Assembly (NCBI RefSeq): GCF_040105385.1
Contig: NZ_JBEDNQ010000008.1
Location: 1-64,000, forward strand
DNA: 64,000 bases
DNA from: Pseudonocardia nematodicida
GTDB lineage: Bacteria; Actinomycetota; Actinomycetes; Mycobacteriales; Pseudonocardiaceae
Reading direction: 5' to 3'
Position numbers and translations under genes: made by a program. This document shows, piece after piece, positions 8,342 to 18,030 of the stretch; the first letter of the stretch is position 1; every line of letters starts with the position of its first letter. Under the pieces are notes generated by a model that did not search any database, was not told where the DNA came from, and was given only the letters and a program-made list of their open reading frames with translations.

Positions 8342-9088
8342 GTGGCGCTACGAGGACTCCCGCCCGTTGCGTTCCAGCAGCGGACGAACAAGGCGGTGCC
8401 GCTGTTCTCCTACCCGCACGAGCAGCCCCCGCCCGGTACCCTCGATATCCAGGTGACCGCAGCACCGACCTTGTCGCTGCTCTACGACCAGCTCTCTGAC
8501 GACGCCGCCGACGGCGATCTGGACGCACTGCGCGCTACGGTCGACATCGCGACCGATGCAACTGTGCGCCAGGCACAGCAGCTCGGCGGCTACGTCGCCC
8601 ACGACCAGCGAGCCTGGCCCTGCCGGCTAGAGATCACCCCGATCATCCACCCGGTCGTCCCCGGCATCCCCGGCACCCGCCTCCATCTGCACCTGTTCAT
8701 CGGGCCGACCGCGGTCGCAGTCAACGACGGTCTCCGTTACGAGATTGACCGTGGTGCACTCGACGACGTCCTCGACGATCTCTACAGCTGTTTCCGCGGT
8801 TCGATCGAGTACCACACCTCCGACCGATTCCGGCACCTTGAGCTGCACTGGGGCCCGCCCCGCGCATCCGCCCCGTTCGAGATCCTCAACCCGCCCTTGC
8901 ATCACGGGTTGAGTTCCAACGACTACTTCCTCGAACCGTGCACCGGGCTGTGGGGCAACGACTACGAGATCTGGACCGCACCCAGCGCCGAGTACCGCAG
9001 CAACAATCTCGAACGCCAACGCCGGGCGGCGCAACGACCCTGGTCCGGGCCGGCGCACCCTGAGGAACGCGTGTATCCCTTCGGCTGA
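8342..9088 (+). CDS. Hypothetical protein beside the relaxase gene
   Basis: A plus-strand gene of about 248 residues convergent with the relaxase gene. I do not recognise a named family. The central part has LHLHLFIGPTA, a histidine-hydrophobe alternation, and the C-terminal half is rich in aromatic and charged residues with good codon bias. GTG at 8342 is chosen because GAGGAGG lies 10 bases upstream and the preceding in-frame residues look non-coding. An ATG at 8321 in another frame also opens a coding-like stretch (MDEEGDLRWRYEDSRPL), so a frame change near 8400 is possible. The LHLHL motif hints at a metal or HUH-like site, but that is speculation. Confidence 0.5.
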   Translation: MALRGLPPVAFQQRTNKAVPLFSYPHEQPPPGTLDIQVTAAPTLSLLYDQLSDDAADGDLDALRATVDIATDATVRQAQQLGGYVAHDQRAWPCRLEITPIIHPVVPGIPGTRLHLHLFIGPTAVAVNDGLRYEIDRGALDDVLDDLYSCFRGSIEYHTSDRFRHLELHWGPPRASAPFEILNPPLHHGLSSNDYFLEPCTGLWGNDYEIWTAPSAEYRSNNLERQRRAAQRPWSGPAHPEERVYPFG

Positions 9089-9091
9089 TCC

Positions 9092-9115
9092 GCTGCGGTC
9101 AGCCGCGGCCGCAGC
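9092..9115. terminator. Hairpin between convergent genes
   Basis: GCTGCGG (9092-9098) pairs with CCGCAGC (9109-9115) across a 10-base loop. It lies exactly between the stop codons of the plus-strand hypothetical gene and the minus-strand relaxase gene. There is no T tract, as is common in actinobacteria, so it would serve both directions. Confidence 0.45.
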
Positions 9116-12100
9116 TCAGCTGTGACCGCGGCCCTGTCCCTGGTCGCGGGAGGTGTCCCGCTCGCGGTCCTGCCGGGCGCGGCGCGCGGCCTCCTCGGCC
9201 CGAGCCCGTTCGCCCGCGCGGGCGGCCACTCGTCCGCGGCCGGTGGCACGGCCCTTCCTCCGTGCGGCCTCGGCTCGAGCATCCTCGCGGGCTCGCCGCA
9301 GGACTTCCCGGGGATCGGAGGTGTCGCTCTCGCGCGCTGCAGCAGCCGGGCCGGCCGCTGCATCTCGGTGGATCGCCCCGTCCGCGTCCTGCCCCGTGCT
9401 CTCGGCCTGCTCTTGGCTGTCGTTGCCCTCGGCCCACGTCCTCGGTCGCGATTCCCCGCCAGTGCGTCCGGCGCTCTCCCCGGGGGTCCGGTCACCGCGG
9501 TCGGCACCGTCGAGAGGGATCTCGGCGAGCTGCTCGGGTTCGGGTTCGACACGCCAGTCGCGGCCGCGGCGCCGCAGTTCCTCCGCCGCCAGCCGCGCAT
9601 CATCAGCGGCGTCGCGCACGCCGTCGTACCACTCGGTCCGGCGGGTGTGAGCCTTCGTCCATCCAGCGACCTCGTCGCGGGCGATGCGCACCATCGAGCC
9701 GGCTCCCTCGGCGCTGACCCCGCTCAGCTCACGCTCGACCTGCGTTGCCCTGCTGTTGTCGCGCTGGGCCCCGGTCAGCGTTGCCGACACCTGCGCCTCG
9801 TGCAGACGGGTGTGAGCACCGGCCAGGACGTCGGCGGCATACACCGGTGCGTTCGAGCGGGTCCGCTCCCAGGTTCGGATCTTCTCGGCGAGAGCGGCGT
9901 CGGACAGCGCGTAGTGGCGCGGCATCGCCGACTCTCCGCCCAAGGCGACCACGGCGCGGGTCCACCACGCCCGGGCGTGCACGTCATCCGCCGCTGGGGC
10001 CGGCCCCAGCGTCGTCGACTCGGCCGCGATCCCCGCGTACTCGCGGTATCCCGCCGCGATACCGGCCTTGCCCACCCAGCGCTGGTGGCCCTCGGGGTCC
10101 TGCGCGGCCTCGGGCGCGGCACCGAGGTGCTCGACCGCCCAGTCGGCCTGCTGCTCAGCGGCCTGCTCGCCGAGCTCACGGATCCGAGCGATGATCAGTG
10201 GGGCAAGCCGGTTCCGCTGAGCGGTGTAGACGTCGTCGCCGTCGACGGTCCAGGTGACGAACCGCTGCGCCGCGCCTGGATCGTCCGGTGCGCGGCTGGG
10301 CAACGTCTGCGCGATTCGCCACTGCAGCACGTCCGACACGCTCTCGGCCGAGCCCAGTTCGCGCCGACTCGCCACCGCCCGCAGCAGTCTCTCCGGGTCG
10401 TGCCCGTTCACCTCGGCCGCAGCGAGCACCGTCAGCAGCGACCCGCGCCCGGGCTCCTGCTCGACGCGGCGGGCCGTAGCGGTCCCGAGCCCGCGTTCGA
10501 GTATCGCCCCGGCCTGCTCGTCGCTGCGCGCGCGAGCGAGGTCGAACCAGTCCCCGGCCAACGTCACCAACGACCGCGCCCTGGTCTGGCCCTCTTCCTC
10601 GGTCGCCAGCGCCGAGACCTGCGCGCCGCTGTACTCCACGACCGCGGAGAAGCGGCTGCGCGCGGTCTCCCGCAACTCCTGCGGGTTGTGATCGTCAGCG
10701 TCACGCTCGGACACCAGCCACACGTGGTTGGACTCCCGCCCACGGCTGATACCCGGGTAGGCGGCCTCGCGGCTGGTGCCCTCGTCGGCCACGAAGTGAC
10801 CCGTATCCACGGTCAACGATTGGGCGGCGTGCACCGTCACCGCGTAGGCGAGGGTGAGGTGTTCCTCGGCGTAGTCGAGCGGGAAGTGCGCGATCGCGCC
10901 GTGCCGGTCACGGCCCCGCAGCGTTCCGTCCCGGGCCGCGCCGACGATCGTGTAGACCTCCCGGTTGGTGACCGGCTGGACCGTCCCGGGCCGGCCGTCG
11001 GGTCGGATCGCGGCCTCGACCCGCAGCCCGCGATCGTTGCGGCGGGCCTGCACCCGGTCGCCAACCGACACCTTCTGCCCGCGGTGAATCTCGCCCACCG
11101 GGCGTTCCCCGACCCGCCCCAGCCGCAACAGCTGCTGACGCAGCTCCCGCGACAACTCCGCGGCCTGATCGTTCGTGCCGACGATCAGCAGTGACCGTTT
11201 TCCGGCCACGGTGTCGGCCAGCCAGGCCTGCCCGGCCTGAGCTTGCATCTGCTCCAGCGTCCCGGACCGCAGCCGACCGCGGGTCAGGTACTCGGCCACC
11301 GCCGCGGTGTCCCCGGCCCGCACCAGCAGGGATGCGGCCCGCTCCCACGACTCCTCAAACCGATGCACGACCCCCAGCTCCGCGACGCTCGCGGCGTGGC
11401 GGGTCAGATGCTCGAACAACCCGCCAGCCTCGATCGCGGAGAGCTGTTCGTGGTCCCCGGCGAGCACCACCTTCGCGCCCGCCTCGGCGGCCAGCCGCGT
11501 GATCAGGTGCAGATTCGCCGTCGAGGACATCCCCGCCTCGTCGACGACCAGCAGATCCCCCCGCCGCAGGTGATGGCGTACCTGCCCGTTCTCATCCGGG
11601 GTGAAGCGTCGCTCGAACACCGTCGTGTTGATCGCAGCAATCCCGTCACCGCGCAGGTTCTCCGCCGCGACCTGGGAGGTCGCCAACCCCAGCACCCGGC
11701 CGCCGACCTCACGCGTCCAGACCTCGGCCAGCGCGCCCACGGTGCGCGACTTCCCCGCCCCCGCGGGCCCGACCAACACATCCACGGCCACGCGCGAGGA
11801 CAGCATCGCCGTGACCGCGTCGACCTGGTCGTGGCTCATCCCCTGCCCGGCCAGCTCTTCGCGCACCGCCGCTACCTGCCCCGCGGCCAACCCCACCTCC
11901 AAGGGGCTACTGACGCGAGCGACCACGGTCTCCTCCCGGCCCAGGTGCGCCGCGGAGGTGTAGCGCTCGCGGTGTGCACCGCGCAGCACATAGCCGCCAT
12001 CGCCCATCGCCGCAGCGCCGCAGCCGGCATCGCTGGACCGGCGGCGCAGCCCGTCAGGCACCTCGACCGGCTCGGTCATCGACACCCGCACCACATCGGA

Positions 12101-13501
12101 CCGGTCGATCGCGTCCCGAGCGAGGTCCTCGAGCGCGGCCGCGCGCTGCGCCGGCGTCGCCTCCCCCAGCCCGAGCGCCTGCCACCGGTCCCCGATCTCG
12201 GCCTTGATCGCCAAGGTCATATTCCCGACGTCCCAGACGGCGTAGCGGCCGGTGACCCGCTCGACGGCGGCCCCCAGCAGCTCGTCGTGATCGACCGGCT
12301 CTCCCCACCCGGCAGGGCGCTGCGTGGTCGCGGCCTCGACCGCATCCGACAGCGAGGCCCGCAGCTCGCGCGAGTGTGTCCGCGCCCAACGCCGCAGCGC
12401 CACTGGCCCGGCATCTGCCGACTTCGGACCGCGGGTGTCGAGCACCGCCATCCGCCCGATCCGGTGCATCGCGGCGGCGCTCGGCGCCCGGCCCGTGCGT
12501 GCCCGAAATTCCTCCACCAGCGCGCTCACCCGCGCATCGACCTGCTCGGTGCGGGTCGATGCCGCATCCATCAAACCCTGATCGATCCCCGCGATCTCCC
12601 GGGCATGGCCATCCGTGCGGTCTCTCCACGCCACACCCGACGCCGCGGTGAGCAGTTGCTCCAACGCCTGCTGATACACGGCGTCGACACCCTGCTTGAT
12701 CCCACGAAACGACGCCCCGTCCAGCGCCGTGATCCGCTTATCGGCGGTCGCAGTCCGGTTCAACAACGCCGCGTGAGTGTGCAGCTGAGGCTCGTCTTCG
12801 CGGTTCGTCGAGTGCCCCCACAACGTCCATGTCGTGCCTTCGCCCTGCTCGAACGTACCCATCCCGGCCCGCGACCGCGGCCCGAAATGCCGCCCGGTCC
12901 GCGTCACCGCCACCCGCGCATCGGCGAACGACACCGCTGCCTCAACTGCCTGATCGTGGGCCTCACGAACCTTCGCGGCCTCATCGCTTGCACCCGCCGC
13001 GACCAGCGCCACGTAAAACACACTCACCGACTTCGGCGCGCTGAAAGTCCAGTCGTAGTACGCCACGCTCCGACGGGTATCGGCCTCAGCAGCCCGCCGG
13101 ATCTCCTCGATCTGCTCCTCGGTCGGCGCACCCGACGCTCGCCCGATCGCCCGCTGCGCACGCTCCTCGGCTGACAGGTACTTCCGCGGCCGGTTCCCCA
13201 GATAGACGGGATCCTCCTCCGAGGAATCCGGGCGGCGAAGCTGCCCAAACACCGCCCGTACGTCGTCCGCGGCCACCGCCTCCCCCGACGCGAACGACAA
13301 CCCCAGGGCCTCGATACCGGAGCCGAACCAGCGCCCCTCCGGTTCGCCGTGATCGACCGCCGACGCGTAGTAGCCCGGCCCCTCGGCGGCGTGCCCGGCT
13401 TCTTGAGCCGCGCCCTGCTCCGGACCCCGGTGCGCGGCACACCCAGAGCCGCGGAGCAGGTACTCGACCGCCCCCGCTCCGACCGTGTTGATCCGCAGCA
13501 T
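9116..13501 (-). CDS. traA: MobF/TrwC-type conjugative relaxase fused to RecD-like helicase (TraA)
   Basis: This 1461-residue protein starts conjugation by nicking the transfer origin and unwinding the strand. The N-terminal relaxase domain (about residues 1-450) carries the metal triad as QLHTHAALLNR near residue 240. N-terminal tyrosines include YY in GPGYYASAVDHGEPEGRW. A helicase domain follows with Walker A VGPAGAGKSRT (about 578), Walker B VVDEAGMS (about 655) and TVHAAQSLTVDTGH near 890. The C-terminal 400 residues are charged and low complexity, ending in an Arg/Glu-rich coiled region. Length fits actinobacterial TraA. Its own oriT should be close, probably in the 166 bp upstream, though I cannot define it. 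Confidence 0.92.
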   Translation of the reverse strand: MLRINTVGAGAVEYLLRGSGCAAHRGPEQGAAQEAGHAAEGPGYYASAVDHGEPEGRWFGSGIEALGLSFASGEAVAADDVRAVFGQLRRPDSSEEDPVYLGNRPRKYLSAEERAQRAIGRASGAPTEEQIEEIRRAAEADTRRSVAYYDWTFSAPKSVSVFYVALVAAGASDEAAKVREAHDQAVEAAVSFADARVAVTRTGRHFGPRSRAGMGTFEQGEGTTWTLWGHSTNREDEPQLHTHAALLNRTATADKRITALDGASFRGIKQGVDAVYQQALEQLLTAASGVAWRDRTDGHAREIAGIDQGLMDAASTRTEQVDARVSALVEEFRARTGRAPSAAAMHRIGRMAVLDTRGPKSADAGPVALRRWARTHSRELRASLSDAVEAATTQRPAGWGEPVDHDELLGAAVERVTGRYAVWDVGNMTLAIKAEIGDRWQALGLGEATPAQRAAALEDLARDAIDRSDVVRVSMTEPVEVPDGLRRRSSDAGCGAAAMGDGGYVLRGAHRERYTSAAHLGREETVVARVSSPLEVGLAAGQVAAVREELAGQGMSHDQVDAVTAMLSSRVAVDVLVGPAGAGKSRTVGALAEVWTREVGGRVLGLATSQVAAENLRGDGIAAINTTVFERRFTPDENGQVRHHLRRGDLLVVDEAGMSSTANLHLITRLAAEAGAKVVLAGDHEQLSAIEAGGLFEHLTRHAASVAELGVVHRFEESWERAASLLVRAGDTAAVAEYLTRGRLRSGTLEQMQAQAGQAWLADTVAGKRSLLIVGTNDQAAELSRELRQQLLRLGRVGERPVGEIHRGQKVSVGDRVQARRNDRGLRVEAAIRPDGRPGTVQPVTNREVYTIVGAARDGTLRGRDRHGAIAHFPLDYAEEHLTLAYAVTVHAAQSLTVDTGHFVADEGTSREAAYPGISRGRESNHVWLVSERDADDHNPQELRETARSRFSAVVEYSGAQVSALATEEEGQTRARSLVTLAGDWFDLARARSDEQAGAILERGLGTATARRVEQEPGRGSLLTVLAAAEVNGHDPERLLRAVASRRELGSAESVSDVLQWRIAQTLPSRAPDDPGAAQRFVTWTVDGDDVYTAQRNRLAPLIIARIRELGEQAAEQQADWAVEHLGAAPEAAQDPEGHQRWVGKAGIAAGYREYAGIAAESTTLGPAPAADDVHARAWWTRAVVALGGESAMPRHYALSDAALAEKIRTWERTRSNAPVYAADVLAGAHTRLHEAQVSATLTGAQRDNSRATQVERELSGVSAEGAGSMVRIARDEVAGWTKAHTRRTEWYDGVRDAADDARLAAEELRRRGRDWRVEPEPEQLAEIPLDGADRGDRTPGESAGRTGGESRPRTWAEGNDSQEQAESTGQDADGAIHRDAAAGPAAAARESDTSDPREVLRRAREDARAEAARRKGRATGRGRVAARAGERARAEEAARRARQDRERDTSRDQGQGRGHS

Positions 13502-13667
13502 GACCGCGATCTTACCGCACCAGACCAGAGATCATCAGTTGATGCATAGGTCTGTGGCAGATGGCAGCGAGCCTGGCGAGATGGCAGCATGCGCGAGAGG
13601 TAGACGAATCGGGAGCGCGACGGCTGCGGGTCGGGCCGACGAGCAGCAGCAGGAAGTGGAGCGGCGG

Positions 13668-14205
13668 ATGCGCGACGGCGGCGAGCGCGAGGATGGACTG
13701 CGGCCGATGGGCGCCGGCGACCCGATCGGGACATTGCTGGCCTCGCCGGGCGTGGTTCGCGACGAGCGCACCGGTGAGGTCGCGGCGACCCTGACACTCG
13801 CGCTCAGCCGCGACATCTGGGCGGCCGATCCGCATCCGGGCGCGGAGCCGGTCAGCGTGCTGGTATCGGCGATGCTGGAGCGCGGCTGGGCGCTACTGAC
13901 CGAGAGCCATCCGAGCGCGGTCCGCGGCCTCCCCCACCCGCCCGGCTGGTCCGCCGCACCCCGACGGACAGATCGCCATCGGCACCGCCGGCGAGGTGCT
14001 CTACGCCGGCGACCTGGGCCCGGCCGTCCCGTCGGGCTGGATATCAGCGATCCGGGCCCTCGGGGACCAGCTCGCGGTGTGCGTGGCCACCGACGTCGAT
14101 CTGACCCGCCGCGATTTCACCGATCACCTGGCCCACGCGCGCAGCCGCGGGCAGGTCGCTGCCGCCGTCCTACCGGTGGCACTCAGCCGCGACCTGCTGA
14201 GCTAG
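13668..14205 (+). pseudogene. Hypothetical plasmid gene interrupted by a frame change
   Basis: An ATG at 13668 preceded by AGGAAGTGGAG opens a coding-like frame through PIGTLLASPGVVRDERTGEVAATLTLALSRDIW and SVLVSAMLERGW. Near 13950 coding quality switches to the next frame, which continues as DGQIAIGTAGEVLYAGDLGP and VCVATDVDLTRRDFTDHL to a stop at 14205. Together this gives a protein of about 178 residues. It is divergent from the relaxase gene. Either the gene is frameshifted or the assembly has an indel. No family recognised. Confidence 0.55.
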
Positions 14206-14455
14206 GTGAGGGCCACGGCCTGCTCGACACCGCCCCCATCGTGACGGCACGGCGAGGTGTCCTCGCGTTCATCGCCGGGGTCACAGAGACCTACCCGCAC
14301 CGACATCCACAGAGACCGCCACCGCCGACGCCCCGCGCTGATCCACGCACCTGTGACGTCTACTCAACGAGACTGATCGTCCTGAATTTCCTTTATGGTG
14401 TCGCGGCGGGCTGAACACACCCGCGCACGGAACGCGGAGTAAGGGGCAGGCAGTC

Positions 14456-15028
14456 GTGGCGAAACAGCGGATGCGGCAATCACGGCAGGAGCGCGACGAC
14501 GTCGCGGCCATGGTGGCCAAGCGTGACCAGCTCGACCGGGACCAGGAGCAGCAGCGCCAACGAGAGGAAGCTGCATTCGCTCGCTACGCGCGTGCACAGC
14601 TTCAGATCGCGGAGATCGAACGCGAACGTACCGACACCGTCGCCGATCTCGACCAGCGCCGGGAGCAGGCGGTGGCCGACGCGCGCGAGCAACTCGACGC
14701 CGTTACGGCCGACCAGTGCACTGTGCTTGTCGAGCTGCACGTCGACGGCCGAGGTCGGCGCAGCGCCGAGGATCTTGCCGCGCTGTTCGACCTGCCGGTC
14801 AAACGTGTACGCGCGATGCTCAAGCGTGCTCGTTCTGCTGAACCGGCCGGCCAGAACTCAGAGACGACAGCACCTGAGGCACCCGCGCACCCCGGCGGCG
14901 AGCGCACCGGCGCCGCCACCGCAGCTCCGGCCGAGGACGCTCCGGCGGCCGACGCCTCTGCCCGTGAGGTGGAGGGGCCACCGGCCTCCTCCGTCGCAGG
15001 CCCTGCCGTCCAGCCGGTCGGCGACTGA
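14456..15028 (+). CDS. Coiled-coil protein with a possible helix-turn-helix
   Basis: A 190-residue protein starting at GTG (14456). Residues 1-85 are Gln/Arg/Glu-rich and predicted to form a long coiled coil (QERDDVAAMVAKRDQLDRD onwards). Residues 98-128 (RRSAEDLAALFDLPVKRVRA) look like a small helix-turn-helix of the kind that follows sigma or plasmid regulators. The tail of about 60 residues is Ala/Pro-rich and disordered. The stretch 14206-14455 before it has no gene. Probably a plasmid accessory or DNA-binding protein; function unknown. Confidence 0.6.
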   Translation: MAKQRMRQSRQERDDVAAMVAKRDQLDRDQEQQRQREEAAFARYARAQLQIAEIERERTDTVADLDQRREQAVADAREQLDAVTADQCTVLVELHVDGRGRRSAEDLAALFDLPVKRVRAMLKRARSAEPAGQNSETTAPEAPAHPGGERTGAATAAPAEDAPAADASAREVEGPPASSVAGPAVQPVGD

Positions 15029-15256
15029 CCCTCACCAGGTGCGTCTGGGGGCGCGGCAACTACTTGACCCACGGCGACCGCGGCAGACCGGCCGGCCTGC
15101 TACGTCGTCGCGGGCGATGCTGTGCCGCCGAAGGCGGGTCCGCTCCACGCGCGGCCCGGCGCGGCCCTGAGCGCCACCGGCCACATCCCCCGGCCGCGCA
15201 CAACCGGGCCGGTGGGGTCCGAACTGACGCCAGAGACCCCACCGGCCGCCCCGGAC

Positions 15257-16126
15257 TTACACGCCCCGCGCCTCGCGCCAGTCGACCACGGCGAACTGGT
15301 CGCTCCGGCGCATCGCCCGCCAGTCACGGCGCATCCGGGCATCGCGCTCGGCCGGGCTGGTCGAAGTCGCTGCGATGTAGTCGCACCGGGCGAACAGGAC
15401 CGCCCGCGCGTCCGCGTCTGCGGAAGGGATCGCGATGGCGGGGAGGCCGTCCTCGCGGCAGTCCTGGCACAGTCCGTCGTCGTTGGCGCGCCGCCGGTCA
15501 GTGGCCGACCGCTCCACCCCGCACGCCACGCACCCGAGCCCGGCCATCGGTGCCAGCGCGGCCCGGTCGTAGTCGATCCGGTCATCGCGCTGCGGCTCGT
15601 CCTCGTCGGTGCTCGGCTCGACCCGCTCGGCGAAGTAGCGCTGGGCCACGGTGTCGGACTCGACGGTGCGCGGGTCGCGCCGCCTGCGCGGGGTGTCGCG
15701 GCGGCTGGTCAGGTTCCGCGCGCGCCGGGCCTCCCAGCTGCGGTCCTTGACCCGGTTGTCCTGGGCGATGCGCGCGGCATCGCGGGCCTTCTCCGCGCTC
15801 CGCTCCGCGATCGGCGCGCATGCCTGCACCAGCGCGCGGCCGTCCTCGTCGGCATGACGCCACTCGTGGCGCAGCCGGTGAAGCATCGTCGTCGGGTGCT
15901 CGGCCTCCAGCGCATCGACACAGCGCACCATCAGAAGCCGGGTCGGCGCGTCGACGCTGTCGAGCAGCCGGGCAAGACGAGCACGGGCACCGCGCACCGC
16001 GCCACGCTCGATGATCTCGGCGATGACGCCCAGCTCCGCGGCCGCCGTCGCCATCACGGTGCCGGTGTCGTCGATGGTGTCGGCGCTGGTGGTCTCGGTG
16101 GTGGTGGTCTCGGTGGTGGTGGTCAT
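15257..16126 (-). CDS. Hypothetical plasmid protein with C-terminal zinc-finger-like motif
   Basis: This 289-residue protein begins with a Thr/Glu repeat tract (MTTTTETTTTETT). A helical middle is rich in Arg and Ala, and a C-terminal segment carries CVACGVE and, 15 residues on, CQDC: four cysteines suited to one zinc. No named domain recognised. The start at 16126 is followed in-frame by consistent codon bias. Upstream, 16127-16515 has no gene but strong nested hairpins including a three-way-junction shape. A related GC-rich segment (around 15120-15178 and 16350-16400) flanks the gene on both sides. Confidence 0.65.
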   Translation of the reverse strand: MTTTTETTTTETTSADTIDDTGTVMATAAAELGVIAEIIERGAVRGARARLARLLDSVDAPTRLLMVRCVDALEAEHPTTMLHRLRHEWRHADEDGRALVQACAPIAERSAEKARDAARIAQDNRVKDRSWEARRARNLTSRRDTPRRRRDPRTVESDTVAQRYFAERVEPSTDEDEPQRDDRIDYDRAALAPMAGLGCVACGVERSATDRRRANDDGLCQDCREDGLPAIAIPSADADARAVLFARCDYIAATSTSPAERDARMRRDWRAMRRSDQFAVVDWREARGV

Positions 16127-16242
16127 CGCGGTGCCTCTCCGTCGCTGGTGGCGGGTGATCGGGTGGGTGGGGCTGCTGGCCCGTGAGGGGCAGCGGGCGT
16201 CGTCCCCGCTGCCGCTTCGCGGCGGTCGCCCGGCCTCCGAGG

Positions 16243-16307
16243 CTCGACGTCAAGGGCAGCCCGAAGGGCTGTCGCCGAAGGCGACGCGAAGCGCCCTTGA
16301 TGTTGAG
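16243..16307. ncRNA. Three-way-junction structured element, copy 1
   Basis: A stem formed by CTCGACGTCAAGGGC (16243-16257) and GCCCTTGATGTTGAG (16293-16307) encloses two adjacent hairpins, AGCCC-GAA-GGGCT and GTCGCC-GAA-GGCGAC. A second element at 21613-21663 keeps the same shape with different stem bases. The mismatched stem pairs are G-T on the plus strand, which would be G-U pairs in a plus-sense RNA. It lies between minus-strand genes, upstream of the 289-residue protein gene. RNA gene, leader or DNA cruciform are all possible; I infer structure, not function. Confidence 0.5.
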
Positions 16308-16515
16308 TGAGGCCGTGCTCAGCTCTAGGGCCGGCAGGCCCACCCCCGCCGAAGGCGGTCCACCGGGGTTCTCGGCCCGGCGCGGCCCTGAGCGCCCCCA
16401 CCCAGCCGCGCTCGCGGCCACCCGCTGACACTCCGCCCGACTCGCGCGCACCACGCCGGGTCGCTACCCCGTGGTGGCCCTCCAGCCGTGGAGGTGTCCG
16501 GGCAGCCGCGTGCAT

Positions 16516-16796
16516 TCAAACGCCCGGTGCGGTCTCGCGGACGACGACGATCATGTGGTCCCGTCGAGCCTTGAGGACGGCCCCTCCATCGAACACCACG
16601 GTCACCGGCTCGTGGCCATTGACCCGCGGATGCTCGTGTCCTGGTTCTCGACCGTGACCACTTGTGCGCAGCGGTTCGTGTCCACGCGCCCGGGCACGCC
16701 GTAGTAGTCGTGGCGGATCCGATCGATGGTGTCGATCGGCAGCAGGTCTCCCGGCCGGATCTTCGTGCTGTAGGTCTGGTGGATCTCGATCGGCAT
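16516..16796 (-). pseudogene. Small plasmid gene split by a frame change
   Basis: The first part, from 16796, reads MPIEIHQTYSTKIRPGDLLP to CAQVVTVENQDTSIR with excellent codon bias. Near 16630 the coding signal moves by one base and continues as NGHEPVTVVFDGGAVLKARR to a stop at 16516. The joined product would be about 93 residues. In the unshifted frame it ends after 64 residues. No family recognised. A one-base assembly error or genuine decay explains it equally well. Confidence 0.55.
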
Positions 16797-16826
16797 CAGC
16801 CGGGCCTCCTCACTTGCACACGGGAA

Positions 16827-16851
16827 GGGGCCCGCCCGGCGGGCGGGCCCC
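16827..16851 (-). terminator. Perfect 11-bp GC hairpin between small genes
   Basis: GGGGCCCGCCC and GGGCGGGCCCC enclose a 3-base loop. It sits 16 bp downstream of the stop of the 51-residue gene and upstream of the start at 16796. No T tract follows. Its place fits a terminator or attenuator. Confidence 0.5.
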
Positions 16852-16867
16852 GTAGGGCCGACCGCCC

Positions 16868-17023
16868 TCAGAAGGGCGGCTCCTCGCCCTCGACGATGCC
16901 CCAGCCGTCGACCTCCACCGGGCCGGCGGACTCCCAGTCCGCGGCCAGCGCGTGGAAGATCTGGGCGTCGCGCTCGGTGTAGCCGTCGGCGATGTCGAGG
17001 GGGTCGGAGATGGCGGCAGGCAT
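16868..17023 (-). CDS. Small hypothetical protein (51 residues)
   Basis: Reads MPAAISDPLDIADGYTERDA at the start and ends WGIVEGEEPPF. The product is acidic. The ATG at 17023 is preceded by GGAGG at proper spacing. That ribosome site lies inside the proximal arm of a giant inverted repeat (17027-17379), so its initiation region could be masked by hairpin formation. No domain recognised. Confidence 0.6.
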   Translation of the reverse strand: MPAAISDPLDIADGYTERDAQIFHALAADWESAGPVEVDGWGIVEGEEPPF

Positions 17024-17026
17024 GGC

Positions 17027-17379
17027 GGTCCTCCGGTGGTCGGTGCGGCTGGAACGCGGCGCAGCCTCAGCACGCCCGGCGGGGGTCCCGAAGGGACAGC
17101 GGGGCCTACCGCTGGCCCGTCCGGGTGAGACTGCGAACTCGACCCCGGCTGACTCGGCCCGTCTCGATCCGGGACGTTGCGGCGCGACCCGGCCCGGCGA
17201 GGCCGAGCAGCTCGTGGCCGCCGCCACCGCAGGCAGCAGGCACCGCACACGGCCGATCACCTCGAGACAGCAGCCGCTGGCAGTCTCACCCGGACGGGCC
17301 AGCGGTAGGCATCGATGCTCCGCCCCTGCCGGGTGTGCTGACCTCCGGGCGATCCAGACGCACCGACCACCGGAGGACC
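17027..17379. repeat. Giant imperfect palindrome, family 1 copy 1
   Basis: Arms at 17027-17134 and 17280-17379 are inverted repeats of about 100 bp with a 145-bp centre. The outer 21 bp match perfectly (starting GGTCCTCCGGTGGTCGGTGC). A middle block CAGCAC-n-CCCGGC-n-GGGG and an inner perfect 30-bp block starting CCTACCGCTGG and ending GAGACTGC follow. The proximal arm includes the Shine-Dalgarno of the 51-residue gene. Copy 2 at 18620-18995 keeps the pairing with paired base changes. The rest of 17380-17593 has no gene and holds three copies of a short CCGGCACCGAGCCGG-like hairpin motif. Confidence 0.85.
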
Positions 17380-17593
17380 AACCCGCACCACCACCCGGCC
17401 CCCATCCGGCGCCCTCACCGCACCGACCGGCACCGAGCCGGCGACCCAACCCACCCACCGGCACCGAGCCGGTGACGGGCGATGTCTGCCGCACCCGGCC
17501 TGGCGACCGGCGATGCCCGCCGGCACCGAGCTGGTGACCACACAGATGACCGGCACCGCCCCGAGCGTGCCGCCTGGCGGCACGCCTGGGATG

Positions 17594-17845
17594 TCAGTCG
17601 CCGGCCTCGGGCTCGGACTTGATCTCGGCGATGGTGATGTTGTGGGCGATCGGGACCGACAACGCCGAGCTGATCTCGTGCTCACCCGCGCAGTTCGGGC
17701 ACGGCACACGCGCGCCAACCTCGTGCTCGCCGGGCACGATGCCCATCGCGTCGGTGCACCCGTCGCGGAACTCGACCATCGTCGCGTCGCTCAGCACCAG
17801 GCCTGCCTGGCTCCGGGGGTTGACGATCGGGAACTGCTTACTCAT
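17594..17845 (-). CDS. Small hypothetical protein with CxxC motif
   Basis: An 83-residue protein from an ATG at 17845, preceded by GAGGAGGGCCGTG-like sequence. The first half reads MSKQFPIVNPRSQAGLVLSD and later VPCPNCAGEHE gives a CPNC pair, possibly half of a zinc site. Consistent codon bias. No family recognised. Confidence 0.6.
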   Translation of the reverse strand: MSKQFPIVNPRSQAGLVLSDATMVEFRDGCTDAMGIVPGEHEVGARVPCPNCAGEHEISSALSVPIAHNITIAEIKSEPEAGD

Positions 17846-18030
17846 CACGGCCCTCCTCGCGGTTGCTGGGTGGTGGGCTGGTGTGACTGGAACGCGGTCT
17901 GCGTGAACCGGTGCGGCGGCTGCGTCGTTGCACCGGGTGCGGCTCGCCACGCCTCGGTGGGCTCTCTCACCGGGTGGCCAGTGATCCGTACTACTGCCCG
18001 GGTGAGGGTCGGGCCCGTGAGCGGTATGCC

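Noticed and set aside
9122..13174. Very long plus-strand open frames opposite the relaxase gene (690 and 643 codons)
   Set aside because: They lie antisense to a gene with clear domains. They are Arg/Pro/Gly-rich and arise because GC-rich coding sequence rarely has stops on the opposite strand.
13502..13667. Candidate oriT upstream of the relaxase gene
   Set aside because: The position is right, and there is a repeated GAGATGGCAGC-like segment, but no convincing inverted repeat with a nick-site motif can be identified by eye.
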